The notes beneath the pieces are model-generated. The model ran no database searches. It saw nothing but the letters and a program-made list of their open reading frames with translations, and was not told where the DNA came from. Of a stretch of DNA of 64,000 bases, positions 45,801 through 60,300 are shown piece by piece. The translations under genes and the position numbers were made by a program. Each line of letters opens with the position of its first letter. Position 1 is the first letter of the stretch. The stretch comes from Plumapathes pennacea (taxonomy: Eukaryota; Cnidaria; Anthozoa; Antipatharia; Myriopathidae), in assembly GCA_964036295.1 (NCBI GenBank), contig OZ038468.1, positions 17,114,683 to 17,178,682 of the forward strand. The letters run 5' to 3'.

Positions 45801-48800
45801 TAAATATGGACAAGTTTAACCAGATCAGAACTTAAATTCTACCCATTTATATTGAAAAATGTTACTTACTAGAAATACGATAATCGCATATACCCCCTCA
45901 CTCTGCCATTGATGGGACTTTTACTTTGGTAACTCCCAATAAGAGTAGCCTTCGTTTTACCGAAATGTTGACTCAATCTTTTCTTCGAACTCAAGTGCTA
46001 CACGCAAAGGAAGGAGAAAAAGAATGGTGTGTGTTATACTTTTGCGTTGAAAAAAGAATCGATTGCGTGACGAAGTACGTATTTCCCACGGTCGGCACGT
46101 CAAATTAATTCATACAGTCTGCCAAGTACGTTCTCGAAATTTAATACTCAAAGTTTGAAGTTGGTCGGCCGTCGTAGTACGGGAACTGAAAGGAACACTG
46201 ATTTTCCAATTTTGAATTCATAGGCAGTACAATTAAATAGGCTTCCTGTGCGATTTGTTTTTACTACCGCATGCACCAGACTCAGGCATGCATATTTAAT
46301 AGGCTCGAATTGTTTTGTATGTGAACCCACTCAAAACAGCAAAATTTCTCCCAGAATCAAAGCAAAACTTGAACAGTTTACTTCAAATTATACACGGGCT
46401 TCAGACCCAGTAATACTTCTAAGGGCTTGTGAACGATTCTCGCTGCAATCACCGCGTGTCAGATTACAGAAAAATAAGACATCTGACTAAATCATTCAAG
46501 ACTCCAAGTTCCGATTGCTCTGAGCAAATACGGTAGCCGAAACTGGCAACAGAAGCGTAGTAAAACAATACTTCAAGGGAAAATGATCAGCATACAGATT
46601 TTAATACATTCTTGAAGTGATCGAGTTACAAAATATATATTTGTCACGGTGATTGTTCGATTTCCACTGACTAACCTTTGTTGCTTGTCCTTTCTAAATA
46701 AGTATCTGAGTTTAACACAAAACGGCGTCTGAAGCTCCCGATTTGCTTTCAAGCGCTGTTCCCTTTGCGGAGTTGTCTGTGTTACCCGCTTCTGTTCATG
46801 TCGCTTTTGGTCGGCATTCATGCGCTGTTGTCTTAACTTGCGGAGTCTTCTCTTCGGCCCGCTTTTTCTCCTGAAGTTTCCGATTTGCGTTCAAGTGCTG
46901 TTCTCTTTGCGGAGTTGTCTGCGTTACCCGTTTCCGTTCATGTCGCTTTCGATCGGCATTCATGCGTTGTTGTTCGCTCGTTTCACGATTTCGCCTTGCT
47001 CGTGCCTGTTCCCTTCTCATTTGAAGACGAGCTTCGCGAGACTGTTGTGTTTCAAGTTTTTCAGTTTTTAAGTTTTCCATTTTCGTGAACGCAGCTTCGA
47101 TATATTGTTGCTTCGTTCAAATCTAAATGCTTCGTTCAAATCTAATTTCTCTTATTTCGGAGTAAAACAACATTGCTGAGTAAAACTACAGGCCAGGGCA
47201 CACGTGATCGATCCGGCCTTTCTTATTGGTTAGCAGGGTAACCGCGCCTAAAGTCGTACGACAGACTGACTGACAAACTGACAGACAACGTTAAATTTCG
47301 AGATGGCGACAGGCTTGGAGTCCCCAAGTAGGCGGTATAATATTACTGCATTAGTGTCGTGAGTATTTCCCTCACTTCGTTCGGGGATCAGATACCTGGT
47401 CATCTGTAGATGGCGTTTCCAAGATTTCTGTCAGAGAATCTCCCGGCTGAACAATCAGCACATCCACAATCATCCGTTTGGTCCTGAGAAGTACAACATA
47501 TATCGCTTTAACAATGCGCATGTTCGACCGAGGACGATTAGGCTAATCCTGGATTACCAGCAAACGTTTTGCCATTTTAAGCCTGAAAACGGGAAGGTTT
47601 CGCTCAAACTTCAGCTTACTTGACAAGTTTTGAGCTAAAAGAAGCTTTTTAGTTGGTCTTTAACAAAATCTTGCAGTTTGTTAGCCAAAAGGACGAAGGA
47701 AATAACTTATTTAATCCTAGATCAGCTTCTTCGGGATTTAAACAACCGGGCCCATACCGACAGAAAAATGCACAAGAAATGCGTCACAATACGTCAACAA
47801 ACCTGACAAACAAAGCCCTCATGTCAGAGTCGTCATCGTCAGGAACTTCAAACTTGTTGATCAGAGTAAGGGTGATCTCTGTTTTGGCTGACTGTGCATG
47901 GTTCTGATCGTTCTCCTCCGAGGGCTTCTCTCCTGCGTTTTTTTAAAGACACGCACCACAAAGTCAGCCCTTTCACTCCCAATAGTGATCCACTTCGATT
48001 TTCTCCTTCAGTTTCTCACCAGAAACATATGATACAGTAGGGAGAACTTGGCTTTTGATACCTTACTGAGATGAAAGTTGATTAAACTATCAATTCTCGC
48101 TACATTACTCATACATTTTACTCTTAAAAGTTTGGGAGAATCTGCATTTTGAGCTTGGGAGTGAAAGGGTTAACAACCGTGAGGTCAGCGGTACCGAGTA
48201 TCAGTCACGTGCATGAGTGACGTTGAACAGAGTAGCGGATTATGTGATGTGCTCCCCCTCCCCCTCCCCCTTAGTATTCTCAGTGTGACTATTCCCCTAT
48301 TCCACTGACTTAATATTCAGTGTCACGGCTGGGATTGCCAGCCATGGGAGCGGTGCATCTTGTCGTGAGCTAATTTCACTTCGAGAAAATCGGCCTTTAG
48401 ACTGCAACTTTTCCTCTATTTTCCCTCTCCTATCTTCCACCACAACCCCCCCCCCCCCCCCCTCCTCGCCTTTCTCTCCCTCTCTCTCTCCCTCTATATC
48501 AACCCAAGAGCTTACCCAGTAAATCTGCTATAATCGGTGCGTCTCCCAGATCGTCCAGAAGCTCAAAGAGCGGGTCGTTTGCGTCGCCCGCGATCTCGTC
48601 CTTGTGTTCCAGTAAGAGAGTATGGGTGTCGCAGATCTCCTGCAGCGAGATGTAGATCACTGGCTTGGACAGCATCACAATGTCCGTGAACTCGTCGATG
48701 TTGAACATGACCTCTGGATCTTCGACTGCGGTCACTTCCAAGAAAAATTTCCTTGGAAATAGAATATTCTCGTTAGTGAGTGACTACCAAACAGCGAGCA

Positions 48801-49096
48801 AGAACAACAACCATAACATAAAAGGACAACGACGACGACGACGAAACACAAAACGAAAACAAAGCAAAAAGAACAAGAGAAAAAAACAACTGGGAGCAAA
48901 ACAACGCGAACATTTCCTGGAAAAACAACAAAGAGATCGAATAGACAAGTGCGAGGATAAGAAAGAAAATCCACATGCACGAACAGATGTGAGAAAAGAT
49001 TTGGGAACTTACTTGAACTTCAGGTGAGCTTCAGTGATGTAATCATTCAGCGAACCAAGGTGTGCGTTCTCACCTCCAAACTAAACAAAGAAAGTG

Positions 49097-49128
<32 letters not shown>

Positions 49129-52100
49129 GAAATAAAAAATAGTAAAATAAAATAAACCACGGTGATACAACCAATACAAAAAGCAGCCGCATTCTGTCTG
49201 ACAATTGCGAGCAGCAGTGTGTTCTTGGATTATCCCTTATACTGCAAGTTCCCTTATTGCCTGCGGTGTCTAAGCCTAAATCGTATCGTGCAACGAATGA
49301 CGCGCGTAATACTGAACACTTTAACTTAAACGTGCAAAGTTTATGACAGAATGATCTTTCTTAGTTATTTCCAGCGCCAAACTGACACGTTTAGTACTAA
49401 CAAACATTGCCCCGGTTTGTCTCTTCAGAGTTTCGTTTCCACCTTTGCTCGGAGCCTTTCTACTTTTGAACTGAACAAACAAAACAATAAAGAAATGTAA
49501 CGAAACCAATGACCAGACAAAGTTTCATCTCTTAACACTTTCACTCCCAAGAGTGATCAATTTCGATTTTCTCCTTCAGTTTCTCACCAGAAGATATATC
49601 GTATAGTAATGAAAACTTGGCTTTTGGTTAGAAGTGTTAGCTGCGGTGTGAAAACAGGACCTGTAATTTTATTGCCATCGTACTAGACCCAAGCTTATAG
49701 AGCGCTTTTCAAAAACCAAAACCAAAGAAATCACAAAGCCAATCTAAAGTTTAAAAAAATCTAAAGTAATCGAGTTATTTCACTCCGTCCTTCCCGTTGG
49801 TACAGTACGATTGCATCGTACCAGCGGGAAGGACACATCACATTTTCCACAGTTTATTTCGCCACAGTTGTGCAAATCACCATCAAAGGAAGAGATGCCA
49901 CTTGATTTTAGGAAAGATACACTTATTCTTCACTTATAATAATCCTCAACTAAAATAATCGAGTTATAATTTCATTGTCCTTCCCGTTAGCGGGAAAGAC
50001 ACATCACATTTTCCAGTTTTCTTGGCCGCGAGGTTCAATATGTGTTACAGGCGTCCAAATTATGATCAAAGGAAGCGATGTTATTTCACTTAACTCGATA
50101 AAGGCTTGTTCATTTAATCGTTCGATAAAATACACAGAAGACAGCCATTTTGGATTTACCGACATCGTTCGATTCTCGGTCGTGAGGCGATCGGGTCTAA
50201 ACTCGTTCACAGTCTTGCGCGGCTGTCCTTCCCGTTGGTACGATTTAGGCACAACCTTGGATTTGACTGCCGCCGACAGAGCTGACAAACGCACTGTTCA
50301 TGCGCGGCCGTGCAGGCAAACTTTTTCCCGCGGAAACTGGCGCGGGTGTACGCTCCACTGAATCCCTTTGTATTTTTAAGCTCGCGTTCAGCACGAAGTG
50401 CTGAAAAGCGAAGCTTCATCCCGGTGCTGTCAACAATGGATTCCAAATATGGAAGTCGTTCTGTTCCCAATTTGGGCATTATCGATATTACCGACAACGC
50501 AACAAAATCTAGAACGCGATCGTCGAAGTAGTTTTTGCGGTGGCATTTTTAAGTATCCCACCTTATTGCAGTTAAGACTGCGTCAGTCAGTCAGTCCGTC
50601 ATGCTGTGTCAACAACTGCCTTTGAAATTTGAGCATCATCGAATACGTATGAAGAAACGAAGAGATGGGAAGACGTTTTCTGGAGTTATTTTGATTGTTA
50701 TCATTGTATTCCTGAATTGCCAGTAGATCTGTTGCACTTCAAAGCCATTATCACATAGGTTTTGGTAATTTCTCGGTTTGACAAGCGTAAGTCAAAGTTG
50801 AAAGACCCGTGACCACTGACAGCCCTGATCGCGATCGAGCGACTTCAGCTTGTCGAAATATTTCTATCGTTTTGATTATATTTGCTTTGCTTCGCATAGT
50901 TTTCGCCAGCAATAAAAAATGCTGTAGAGAACTGAGAGAAGAAGAATTCGAAAATGAATTTGACCAAAACCGCAAGTAATGTCAACAAGTTATCAGATTT
51001 CACTTAAACTTATTCGACTTGAAATTCAGCCAAAAGAAGAAAGGCGTGTTTTCTTTAAGCACGTATTTAGTTTGAATGCAGCCCAGACTAGAGTATCATG
51101 GCCTCTGATGAAGTATGTAGATGTTGGACATAAGCTGTGCATGACATGAGTAATGAAGTCACGGATAGACTTTTTTCAGTGCGACTCCGGAAGGTCTCCT
51201 TCCGGTTCAAAGATTTGGCACTCGGTGAAGGATTTTAAATTCTCCCATTCGAGCGTCTAAGTTTATAATTTTCACCCTCTGCCGCCTTGTAAATTAGGGT
51301 TTTCAAAACTGAGACTAAATCGAATACGCGGTTCACAAAAGTGGAGGCCAGCGGAAACGGATGCGCACTTCCACATACCTAAAATTGAGCAATTTTTACG
51401 ATGTGGCCTTGAGCCAGTTCTATTAAATACCCACTCCCGCAAAAGTATTTTCTACAAATTCGCAAGCTTACAGCTGCCTTGCTGCTTTGACTTAATTATG
51501 TGGCGAAACACAACTTCCGGCGGAGTTTTTTTAAAAAGTTAAGACGCAGAAGCAAAGTTTAAGCTACAAATTTTTAGAGTTTGCAGTTCAATAGTTTTTC
51601 TCTTCTTGAGATTTTGCACCTACCACTTTCCTCATTGCACCCGTGGTGAAAATTGCAAAACAAATTCGTCCTTGTCGAAGTGTTTTCATCGCCATAGCGG
51701 CCGTGGTACTGCTGCGTTCCGTGATAGTCGTAGATGGTATAAAAGGACAATATACTCAAGGTGAAAGGACCGGTCAAGCATTGCAATGAAAAGGAAAGCT
51801 CTTAGGTTATTTTAAATTAAAATATAGACCTCAGTGACTCTGAACAAGATAAACAAACGTACGGACTGATTACGTCACCAACATGCGCAATGCGTTCGTC
51901 AGCTGTCACTGCCGCCATGAACTTAAGGCATCGTTTGCTTGACAGCAGCGTCTTAACTCTTGTTCTCTTCGTTTGTGTCCACTTGGTCGACAAGGTTCGG
52001 TGTGAAGTTTATAGATCGTTGCACTGGACACCCGACAACCCCGTGTAAGTCTGAAATTTCTTATAAGTTTTCGTAACGTCCATCGTACAAGTTTTGCGAT

Positions 52101-52698
52101 TTTATCATCGCTGCAGATCCTCACTAACTCGTAACCGAGATGCGTGACTTTTGAGTGTTGTGCAAGCCATACTAGCTGTGGTCACACTACAGACTTTTAT
52201 ATCTAAAATACATTTCTTATATCAGGCTTTCTGAATTTCCAGTCGGTCTGTTGTATTTCAGAGCTATTATCACCGAGGTTTTGGTAAATTAAAGGCTGTT
52301 TGACAAGCGTATGTTAAAGTTGAAAAACCCTTGACAGCCGGGAGCGAATTGTGTCCATCGTTTGATTATGCCGTGTTTACACGAGACACATTTACCTCGG
52401 TGAAAGCATTTACTTTACTGCAGTAAAAGTACGATTCACAAAACCTTGGGAAGTGTATTGCAGAACAACAGAAAATTTACAGTCGTGAATGCCAATTTAC
52501 CATCTTGTAGGGCATGGTAAATGCAAATGTACCGCGGTAATGTTTTTACTGCGGTAAATGTCTCTCATGTAAACGCGGCATTAGTTTTCACCAGCAATAA
52601 AAATACTGTTCGCAAGTGAAAGAAGAATGCGATAGTTAATTTTTTGAACGAAAGTAAATGTCAACAAAAAGCTCACGTTTCATTACTTGAAACTCAGC

Positions 52699-52732
<34 letters not shown>

Positions 52733-54256
52733 TCCACACCGCCCAGGTGTTAAATCATTGTGACCATTTCTTCTTGGAAATTGAAACCCGAGATAAATCT
52801 ACTCCGGGTGAATTCACCTTTCACTCCCAAGCTTAAAATTTTCTCAGCCTTTTGAAGCAAGTGTATGAGTGTTTTAATTACATTTTATAGTTTAATCAGG
52901 TTCTATTTGGGCAGGTGTAAAAGGCCAAGTTCTCCTTACTATATGATATTTTTCTGGTGAGAATCTGAAAGAGAAAATTGAAGTTGATCACTCTTGAAGT
53001 TTCGCTCTAGTTCAGAGATTGCTCATTAAGCCGGAATTCTAGTGGTGCGTGCGGATAGTTGCTCGACCAAACTTGAATCCCAGCATCTGTCGCGCAAAAC
53101 TTGTTACGGTTAGCATTTAGCAGAGAATTAAATTGCATCCCGCGTGTTCGAATTTTTCCTCGCCTTCGGGTTTTTTGCTTTTTTTCAAAGCGTCTGCGTG
53201 CTGTTGATAGCACAAAATCAGTGTACTATTCTAGCTCGAGGACCACCGATTACTTTTTTGGTTGCCAGTTGCTTGCGACGCAGAAGTCGCAGCCATGCTT
53301 GTGAAGTCTGGGCTCATTTGACTAAGGCCCCGTCCACACTACGCCGGATAAATTTGAAAACGCAACTTTCACTCTGAAAACGCAAGAAATGTTTTCCGTC
53401 CACACTGGAAAACGGATAAAATGTTTCCGGGCCCAAAGGTATTGTTATTGCTCTACAAACGTCCCTGACAATCTTTGAAACCACTTGACGTGACCACGTG
53501 AGTCAGAGTTTTCGAAAAGTTCCGTTTTCAAAATGTTTTTCGTCCACACCAAAACGCAAACACGGCGTTTTCAAATTTATCCACTTTGAAGAGCGTTTTC
53601 GAAAAGTTCCGTTTTCGTGGACAATTTATCCGGATTAGTGTGGACGGTAGGCCTAACCGTAAGAATAAAGTTGCGTTTTCAAATTTATCCGGCGTAGTGT
53701 GGACGGGGCCTAAGATCTTGATGCGGACTTGGAAACAAAGCAGGATATCCATAATTTGGATAGCTAAAATCGTTGCTGCGTCAAGCGAACAGAAACCCGT
53801 TGTGATACTGGCAAGTATTAGTTTCCCTTGGGAAACTTGTCAACAAGTCACCTTTCCCCAGGGCAAAAGTCTTCAGTGTAACCACAGCTATTATCCCATT
53901 GTGTATGTCACCAACACAGAAATGTAGGCCATCCCACCCCCCAACAGCCAGTGTGCGACCTCCATGTTTCAATACGTTTGTAATTAGCATATACATTTTA
54001 TATATTTAATTTACGTAAATATTTCTTGTCTTTAAAACATTTTGGTGATTGTATTTTGTATTTTGTATTTATCGAATTATGAAAAGTTATTACTATCATT
54101 CAAAATTATCTGAAATAAATATAGTAACATTGTAAAAGTGAGGGGATCTCCTAGAAATGTTTGAAAGAGCTTCCTGAAATCTCCTGCTTCAAAAATATAG
54201 TTTGATCCTACAGTGTATTTAGTTCAATAATAACAGGTTTGAAGCAAACAAGAATG

Positions 54257-54310
<54 letters not shown>

Positions 54311-57300
54311 GTCATTAATTATTATTCAATATAGATTATTACTGTTTCTTTCATAGGTTTATCTCTAACTCATCTGATTGTGTTGATGGAGAAGCTGCTC
54401 AAATGAACGTGCTTCCCAGTTCAACAATCCATGTCATATGCCCAACTCCTGTGACAGTCCTTGAAACTATACAGTCCATCAAAGCAAAGCAAAACTTGTT
54501 TGAGAATCTTTGGATCGTATATGACAAAGAGGGCTTTGAAACATGCAATGTGAACACGTCAAATGCTGCATTACTCAAGGAGAAAAACAGACAACTTATG
54601 CAGTGTGACAAGACACTGAAACTGAAGTACTTTCCAATAGTGTTCCAACAGTTTAGTGCTGTACCTGGTGGACTGGAATTCACCCCTGGAAATGAATACT
54701 ACTTCCTGGGTAATACAAGTTACTTTAGTAGAGTAGGATATTTGCAGATGCCCCCAGAAATCCGAAAATTCAAGGGTTTTTGGTAGTTAAGGACTACATT
54801 TTCGGAAATTGTGGTCGACCGTCGAGAACGAGTCGTCGTCTTGCGCATACTAGAATTGATACCATACTTTTAGTTCAAATTTGCAGAACTCCATTCTCGT
54901 TTTTTTCTTCGTTTTTGAGGAGGAGCTATTTCTTTTTGAATTTCCAGTTTTGTTCACTTCTTGAGCGTATCGTCACTTTCGGAGATGAACAGATGTTTCG
55001 TTTGATCATCACTTGTACGGTTTATAAACTCTTCCTTCTTTTTTTTTTGCATTCTCCAAAGACAAAATTATGTAAATATTTCGAAGTGTTGACGTGAGTC
55101 AAACCGTAAATTAGCTATGCAGACCACACTGGGACTGCGAAAAACCAAAATGCTGTTATGATAAAATCATTGCGCAGTGACAGCTTGGGACCAGTAAGCT
55201 AATTCCACGATTAACAGGTGATCAACTGGGATTTTATCTCTCAGTTTTATCACCAGAAATACAAGACAGTATGGAGAACTTGGTTCAAGCTAAAATGCTG
55301 AGCTTACTAAAAAGAGACTTTACCCTCACTGCATAGCGATCATTAAGTGCCAGCTGATATAGATCAGAACAGTGGTGATTTAATTTATGCGTATTTTTCA
55401 GCCACATCTGATGGTACTGAAGGATCACTGAATGACACATCGGGAGGACACTGCAATGACACTAAGAATGGTGTTTCTATGAAGTTCAAGGTTTATGTGT
55501 GTAACGGCAAAAATGGTAAGTTATAAATGTGTGCAGTATAATGACCTGTATACATGACTCTTAAATTCATTCACTCACATAATTCCTCGTAATAGCCATT
55601 TTATAAGAGTATATCATTTTATTATATACATACTGAGACATACTCACGAAAAAGCCATATCGTAAAATTTCGTACGCAAATGAGTTCTAGCCAATGAGAG
55701 GCCGCGAACGACGCTTTTCACACGTGAAAAAAATCGTTCGTCCAATCACAAGCTGCGAACGACGATTTTTCACTACTGTTAAAGGGTTTCCCGGTCCCAT
55801 GATAAATGTCTCAGTATGTATATAATAAACAGAAAACACCATGGAAAGTGCTTTGTACAGTTTTTATTCACTCGTTGTTTCGTATCATAAAACTCACTCG
55901 CTCGCAAAGCCTCGCTCGTTCGTTTTATGATACTTCACAACTCGTGAATAAAAACCGTACGCGCGCACTTTCCATGAAGTAATCTCTATATATTGGTTGT
56001 ATTATTGAGTTAGTGAGTGAGGATTTATCTGCATTGAATTGTTGGACTTATTTCACAGACCCTCAGTGCACACAAGGCAACACCAAACTTGGGACACTCT
56101 ACTGTATCAAACCAGGGACGACATCAACACCAATAGTCCCGTTACGCTCTTGCACCACGCCCACATTACCAACGGTTTTCATCAAATCAGCACATGGCTC
56201 AGGACCTTTGTATGGCCCTCAAGTCAATATACTACTCAACACGCATATGTTGGTCGTGTGGACCCTTCTTAATGACATTATGTAATTACGTCATGAAGCA
56301 AAGAAAGCATCAGGATTTTTCTTTAGGCCTATCTACTTACGAATATAACTGATGCAGTACTAAGTGTTGTTTGATGTTCTGGGTAACAGTTTACTCCAGA
56401 TGGTTTTGTTTACATGTCATTCCAAAACCTAACCATGTTCACTATTCCTAACCAATCACAGTAAAGAGCTGCTGACATAAGAAAAGAGAGACTCGAACTG
56501 ATCGTTGTCTTGAAACGTTTACTAATTGGGATATTCTGATTAGCTTAGGTGGGACATGTGACCTCACTCGGCCCCAGTACCCCACGTGACGTACAAACTA
56601 ATGTTGCTGTTTTTTTTTTTTGTGTTACAGAATGAGATATTCTCAAAAATTGTGTGTCAGAGTTACAAATAGCCTAAATAGTTGGATCACGACAGCGTTA
56701 CTGTTGGCCACTTCTCTAAAAACCATCAAGCGTTGGAGTAAGTTAGCAACCATTAAAATTCCATAAATTTTGTAATGTTGTCTTTTATCTAATTAAAACG
56801 ATTCTCATTGTGTCCTTTTTTTGTTTGTTGTGCTGGATATTATTTTTCAGCACCAATTCGCTTCTTCTAATCCTTACCATCTCCGGACTCTATGGCTTTC
56901 ACGCTTTGAATAATTGTGGTTATTTTTACGTAGCCGAGGCGTGATTTCTTTACACCTTTTTTTTGCCGGAGTTTTGGCTTCACTGCGCGTTTTTGACCCA
57001 TTTTTGAGAACCCCGCTTTCCGAAAACCCACTACAGAGCGAGGGGATATCTGCGATTATCGTATTTCTAGTTTACAACATTATTGCAGTTTTGCTCACAG
57101 CGTGTTGAGTCATTTGTGACTAACAAACTCAATGTTCAGGACTATTTCGGTGTATTTTTCATTTCTAGTATTCTAGACGACAGAGTTATTTGCAATCCTG
57201 TAGCGGTAGCCATTAAATATAAACGAATCCATCAAACATTTGTTTACGTCTATGACGGTGAACTTAAGAACGGAAGCAAAAATCGTTCCCAAAAATCTTG

Positions 57301-60300
57301 TTTATCCGTGCATGTTCCACAGAGCCAAACGGTGTTGAGTTTGGATGGGATACAGATAACTTCGTACACAAGCATTAACGTACGATTCAATCGACAACAA
57401 GTTGTTCGCGAGGCACCTACGTCATCACATATCACGTGGCAATGTGAACCAATCACCGTGTGCTGAAGACATTTGCAATGCTAAGCTCGTCGGGCTACTC
57501 CCAAAGAGCAATTAGGATATAAAACTAGGACATAAAATTTTGTCTTTTTATGCTAGAACTTTGTTTAATTTCTTAGCATGAAAACGTTCTCAAAGTTTTT
57601 GTGAACTTTGACTAAGAGTGGAGAGAAGATATCCCGTTCAGGTATCACCCCCCTAAAATGCCATACGGGTTTAAATTTTTTTTACTTGACAAAAAAAACA
57701 CAAAACATTTGCATGCGATATATCAAAATGTTTTTTGCAAATCAGCACATTGATTCACGGTGGTGGTTGCCACGGATATTGAGCTTAGGGGAACCTAATG
57801 CGCAATCAGTGACGGCATATAGTTTATATATATTTTAGTTAATCTCCCTCAATTTTTAACTGATCAGAACGAAACTAACAGCATAAGAAAGAGGTAATGG
57901 GGGTCTACAAAAGTGTCTCAGAATTTTGAAAGTTTGCTTCAAACTTTTTTTTATGAACTTTTTAATGTAAACTGTGAAACATTTCTTGGATAAATCGGCG
58001 CAAACCTGCAGCTTTCAACAAAACCCTGGCCTAATATCGAGAAGGGACAATCGAGAAAAAAAGAAAAAGGTTGAAATCTTACCTTCTTGTTCATGGCAGC
58101 GTACTGTAAAAGCTTCGCAATGGAACCAAGATTTCGTCTCTGGAGGCAAAAGAAACAAAAAATGTAAGCACTTGCAAAACAAGAACAAATTAAACACAAC
58201 ATTCTTAGAAACACTGGTGTTTACACGGCACCTTATACATTTAGTTTGGAAATAGAGATTACTTCATGGAAAGTGCGCGCGTACGGTTTTTATTCACGAG
58301 TTGTGAAGTATCATAAAACGAACGAGCGAGGCTTTGCGAGCGAGTGAGTTTTATGATACGAAACAACGAGTGAATAAAAACTGTACAAAGCACTTTCCAT
58401 GATGTTTTCTGTTTATTATATACATACTGAGACATTTATGATGGGACCGGGAAACCCTTTAAAAGTAGTGAAAAATCGTCGTTCGCAGCTTGTGATTGGA
58501 CGAACGATTTTTTTCACGTGTGAAAAGCGTCGTTCGCGGCCTCTCACTGGCTAGAACTCATTTGCGTACGAAATTTTACGATATGGCTTTTTCGTGAGTA
58601 TGTCTCAGTATGTATATAATAAAAGAATTTTCAAAAGGGAGGAAAATGTACGTGATTTTCCTTCGACGATGGGGTCGAGTGAGACTCGTTTGAAAAGTCC
58701 TTTTTTTTTTTTTTTTTTTTTTTTTTGAGAAGAGCAAACCATTTCCCTTGATGCTTTCCAGGGTTTCAGTTTTATATTGCAGGGCCCGGTTGTTCAAATC
58801 GCGGATAGCGCTATCCACTGAATAAATCTTTATCCTGTTGACTGAATTAGGCTCAATATGGATAGCAATTTATCTGGGGCTGGTTGTTCAAAGAGTGGAT
58901 AGCGCTGTGCGTCTGATGAATCGCTATGCAGCGGATAGTATTAACCATTAAGCGTAACTCAGTCAACTGGATAAGTATTCATCCAGTGGATAGCGCTATC
59001 CGCGCTTCGAACAACCGGGCCCAGAAATATTGCTGCACTACACAACGACAGCCCCTCTAACTTCTTTCTCGCAATTGCTCTTCTTTTCACCAAGAAGCAA
59101 CGTACAATAGTGATCAGAAGGGAACTTCTCCTGTCAATACATAGTCAGCAGATATAGGTCAGTAAGGAGAAGATGGCGAGTGAACCTTGGTTCAAGCTAA
59201 TCAGAGACAGATAAATTCTCCTAACACCACTTAACACGTTTTGTTCAGGGCAGGCTGGGAGAATTAGGGGGTCAGTACGAGATTATCTACCTGATCTGGC
59301 GAGAGACCTCTGTCGGCGCCAAACGACACAACATCAAACGCATCAGGAGCTACAATGGCGGGGTTCATGTATCGGTAGTAAATCAGATTGCCAACAACCT
59401 GCAGCAAGAAACGACATTGTGTCTATTTTTTATATCTGCAGACGATACACTAATTGATCAGTCTGGCCTTCCTTTGGTGCAGCTAAAGAAATGAGTCACC
59501 GATTTATATTATCTGTCTGCAGCTGCCTCATCCACAGTCTCTTCCTCTCCGGTTCTTGAAGCGCGACGCGAGAAGGCTGGGCACGAGTGCGAAGCGCGAG
59601 CGAGGTTGTACGCCCTGCTACTCACAGTTGCATAGTAACAACAACAACAACAACAACAACAAAACAGTAGTGACCTTTAAAATCTCATCTTCGGGCGTGT
59701 CTGGAAACTTCTCCGCCAAAGTCTGTCTGAGCGTCATGGCAACGTATCTGATGCCATATCTGTAAAGAAAACGATGAAATTTCACACACACAAAAAAAAC
59801 CCCATTCGTTTATGATATAAAGCGAGAACAAAGCAAGAGTGAGACACACACAGACACAGACAAAGAGACGAAGGGGAGGGGGGTGGGAGAGTTAAGGTCT
59901 AAACCAAGAGAATTGGGAAGGAACGGAGAAAGATAAAAAAAAAACAACAACAAAACAGGGCAGGGACGGAAGTATCACTAAAAGGAAACCAAATGTGTTG
60001 GTCTATTCAGCAGTTACATCTTAGAATGTCGGATACCTGTGATTAAGCCGATTTAAAAAAATGAAAAACTTAAAATTACAAACAGACTGACAATGGATAG
60101 ACAAGCTTCACCGTAAACGAGTGCCCAGTCCCCGCACAACTCAACCCAAGAGGGGAGCGAGTGAGGGAGTGGGACTAAGAACGGCTGAGAGCGAGGCTAA
60201 GTCTCCCGAGCCTCGACACTGTCTAGTCACCAGACACTCACGGTATTTTACTGCTCGACTGCACGATGGAGTTGAGGAACTTGTCCGTAGCGTCCTTCAA

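Noticed and set aside
49975-50531. Overlapping frames on both strands upstream of ephrin
   Set aside because: No family motif; the region is somewhat GC-richer, which lengthens chance frames. They overlap a duplicated hairpin repeat.
57083-57466. 127-codon plus-strand frame downstream of ephrin
   Set aside because: No recognisable motif, no splice link to ephrin, and the ephrin frame already stops at 56285. Kept only as a remark.
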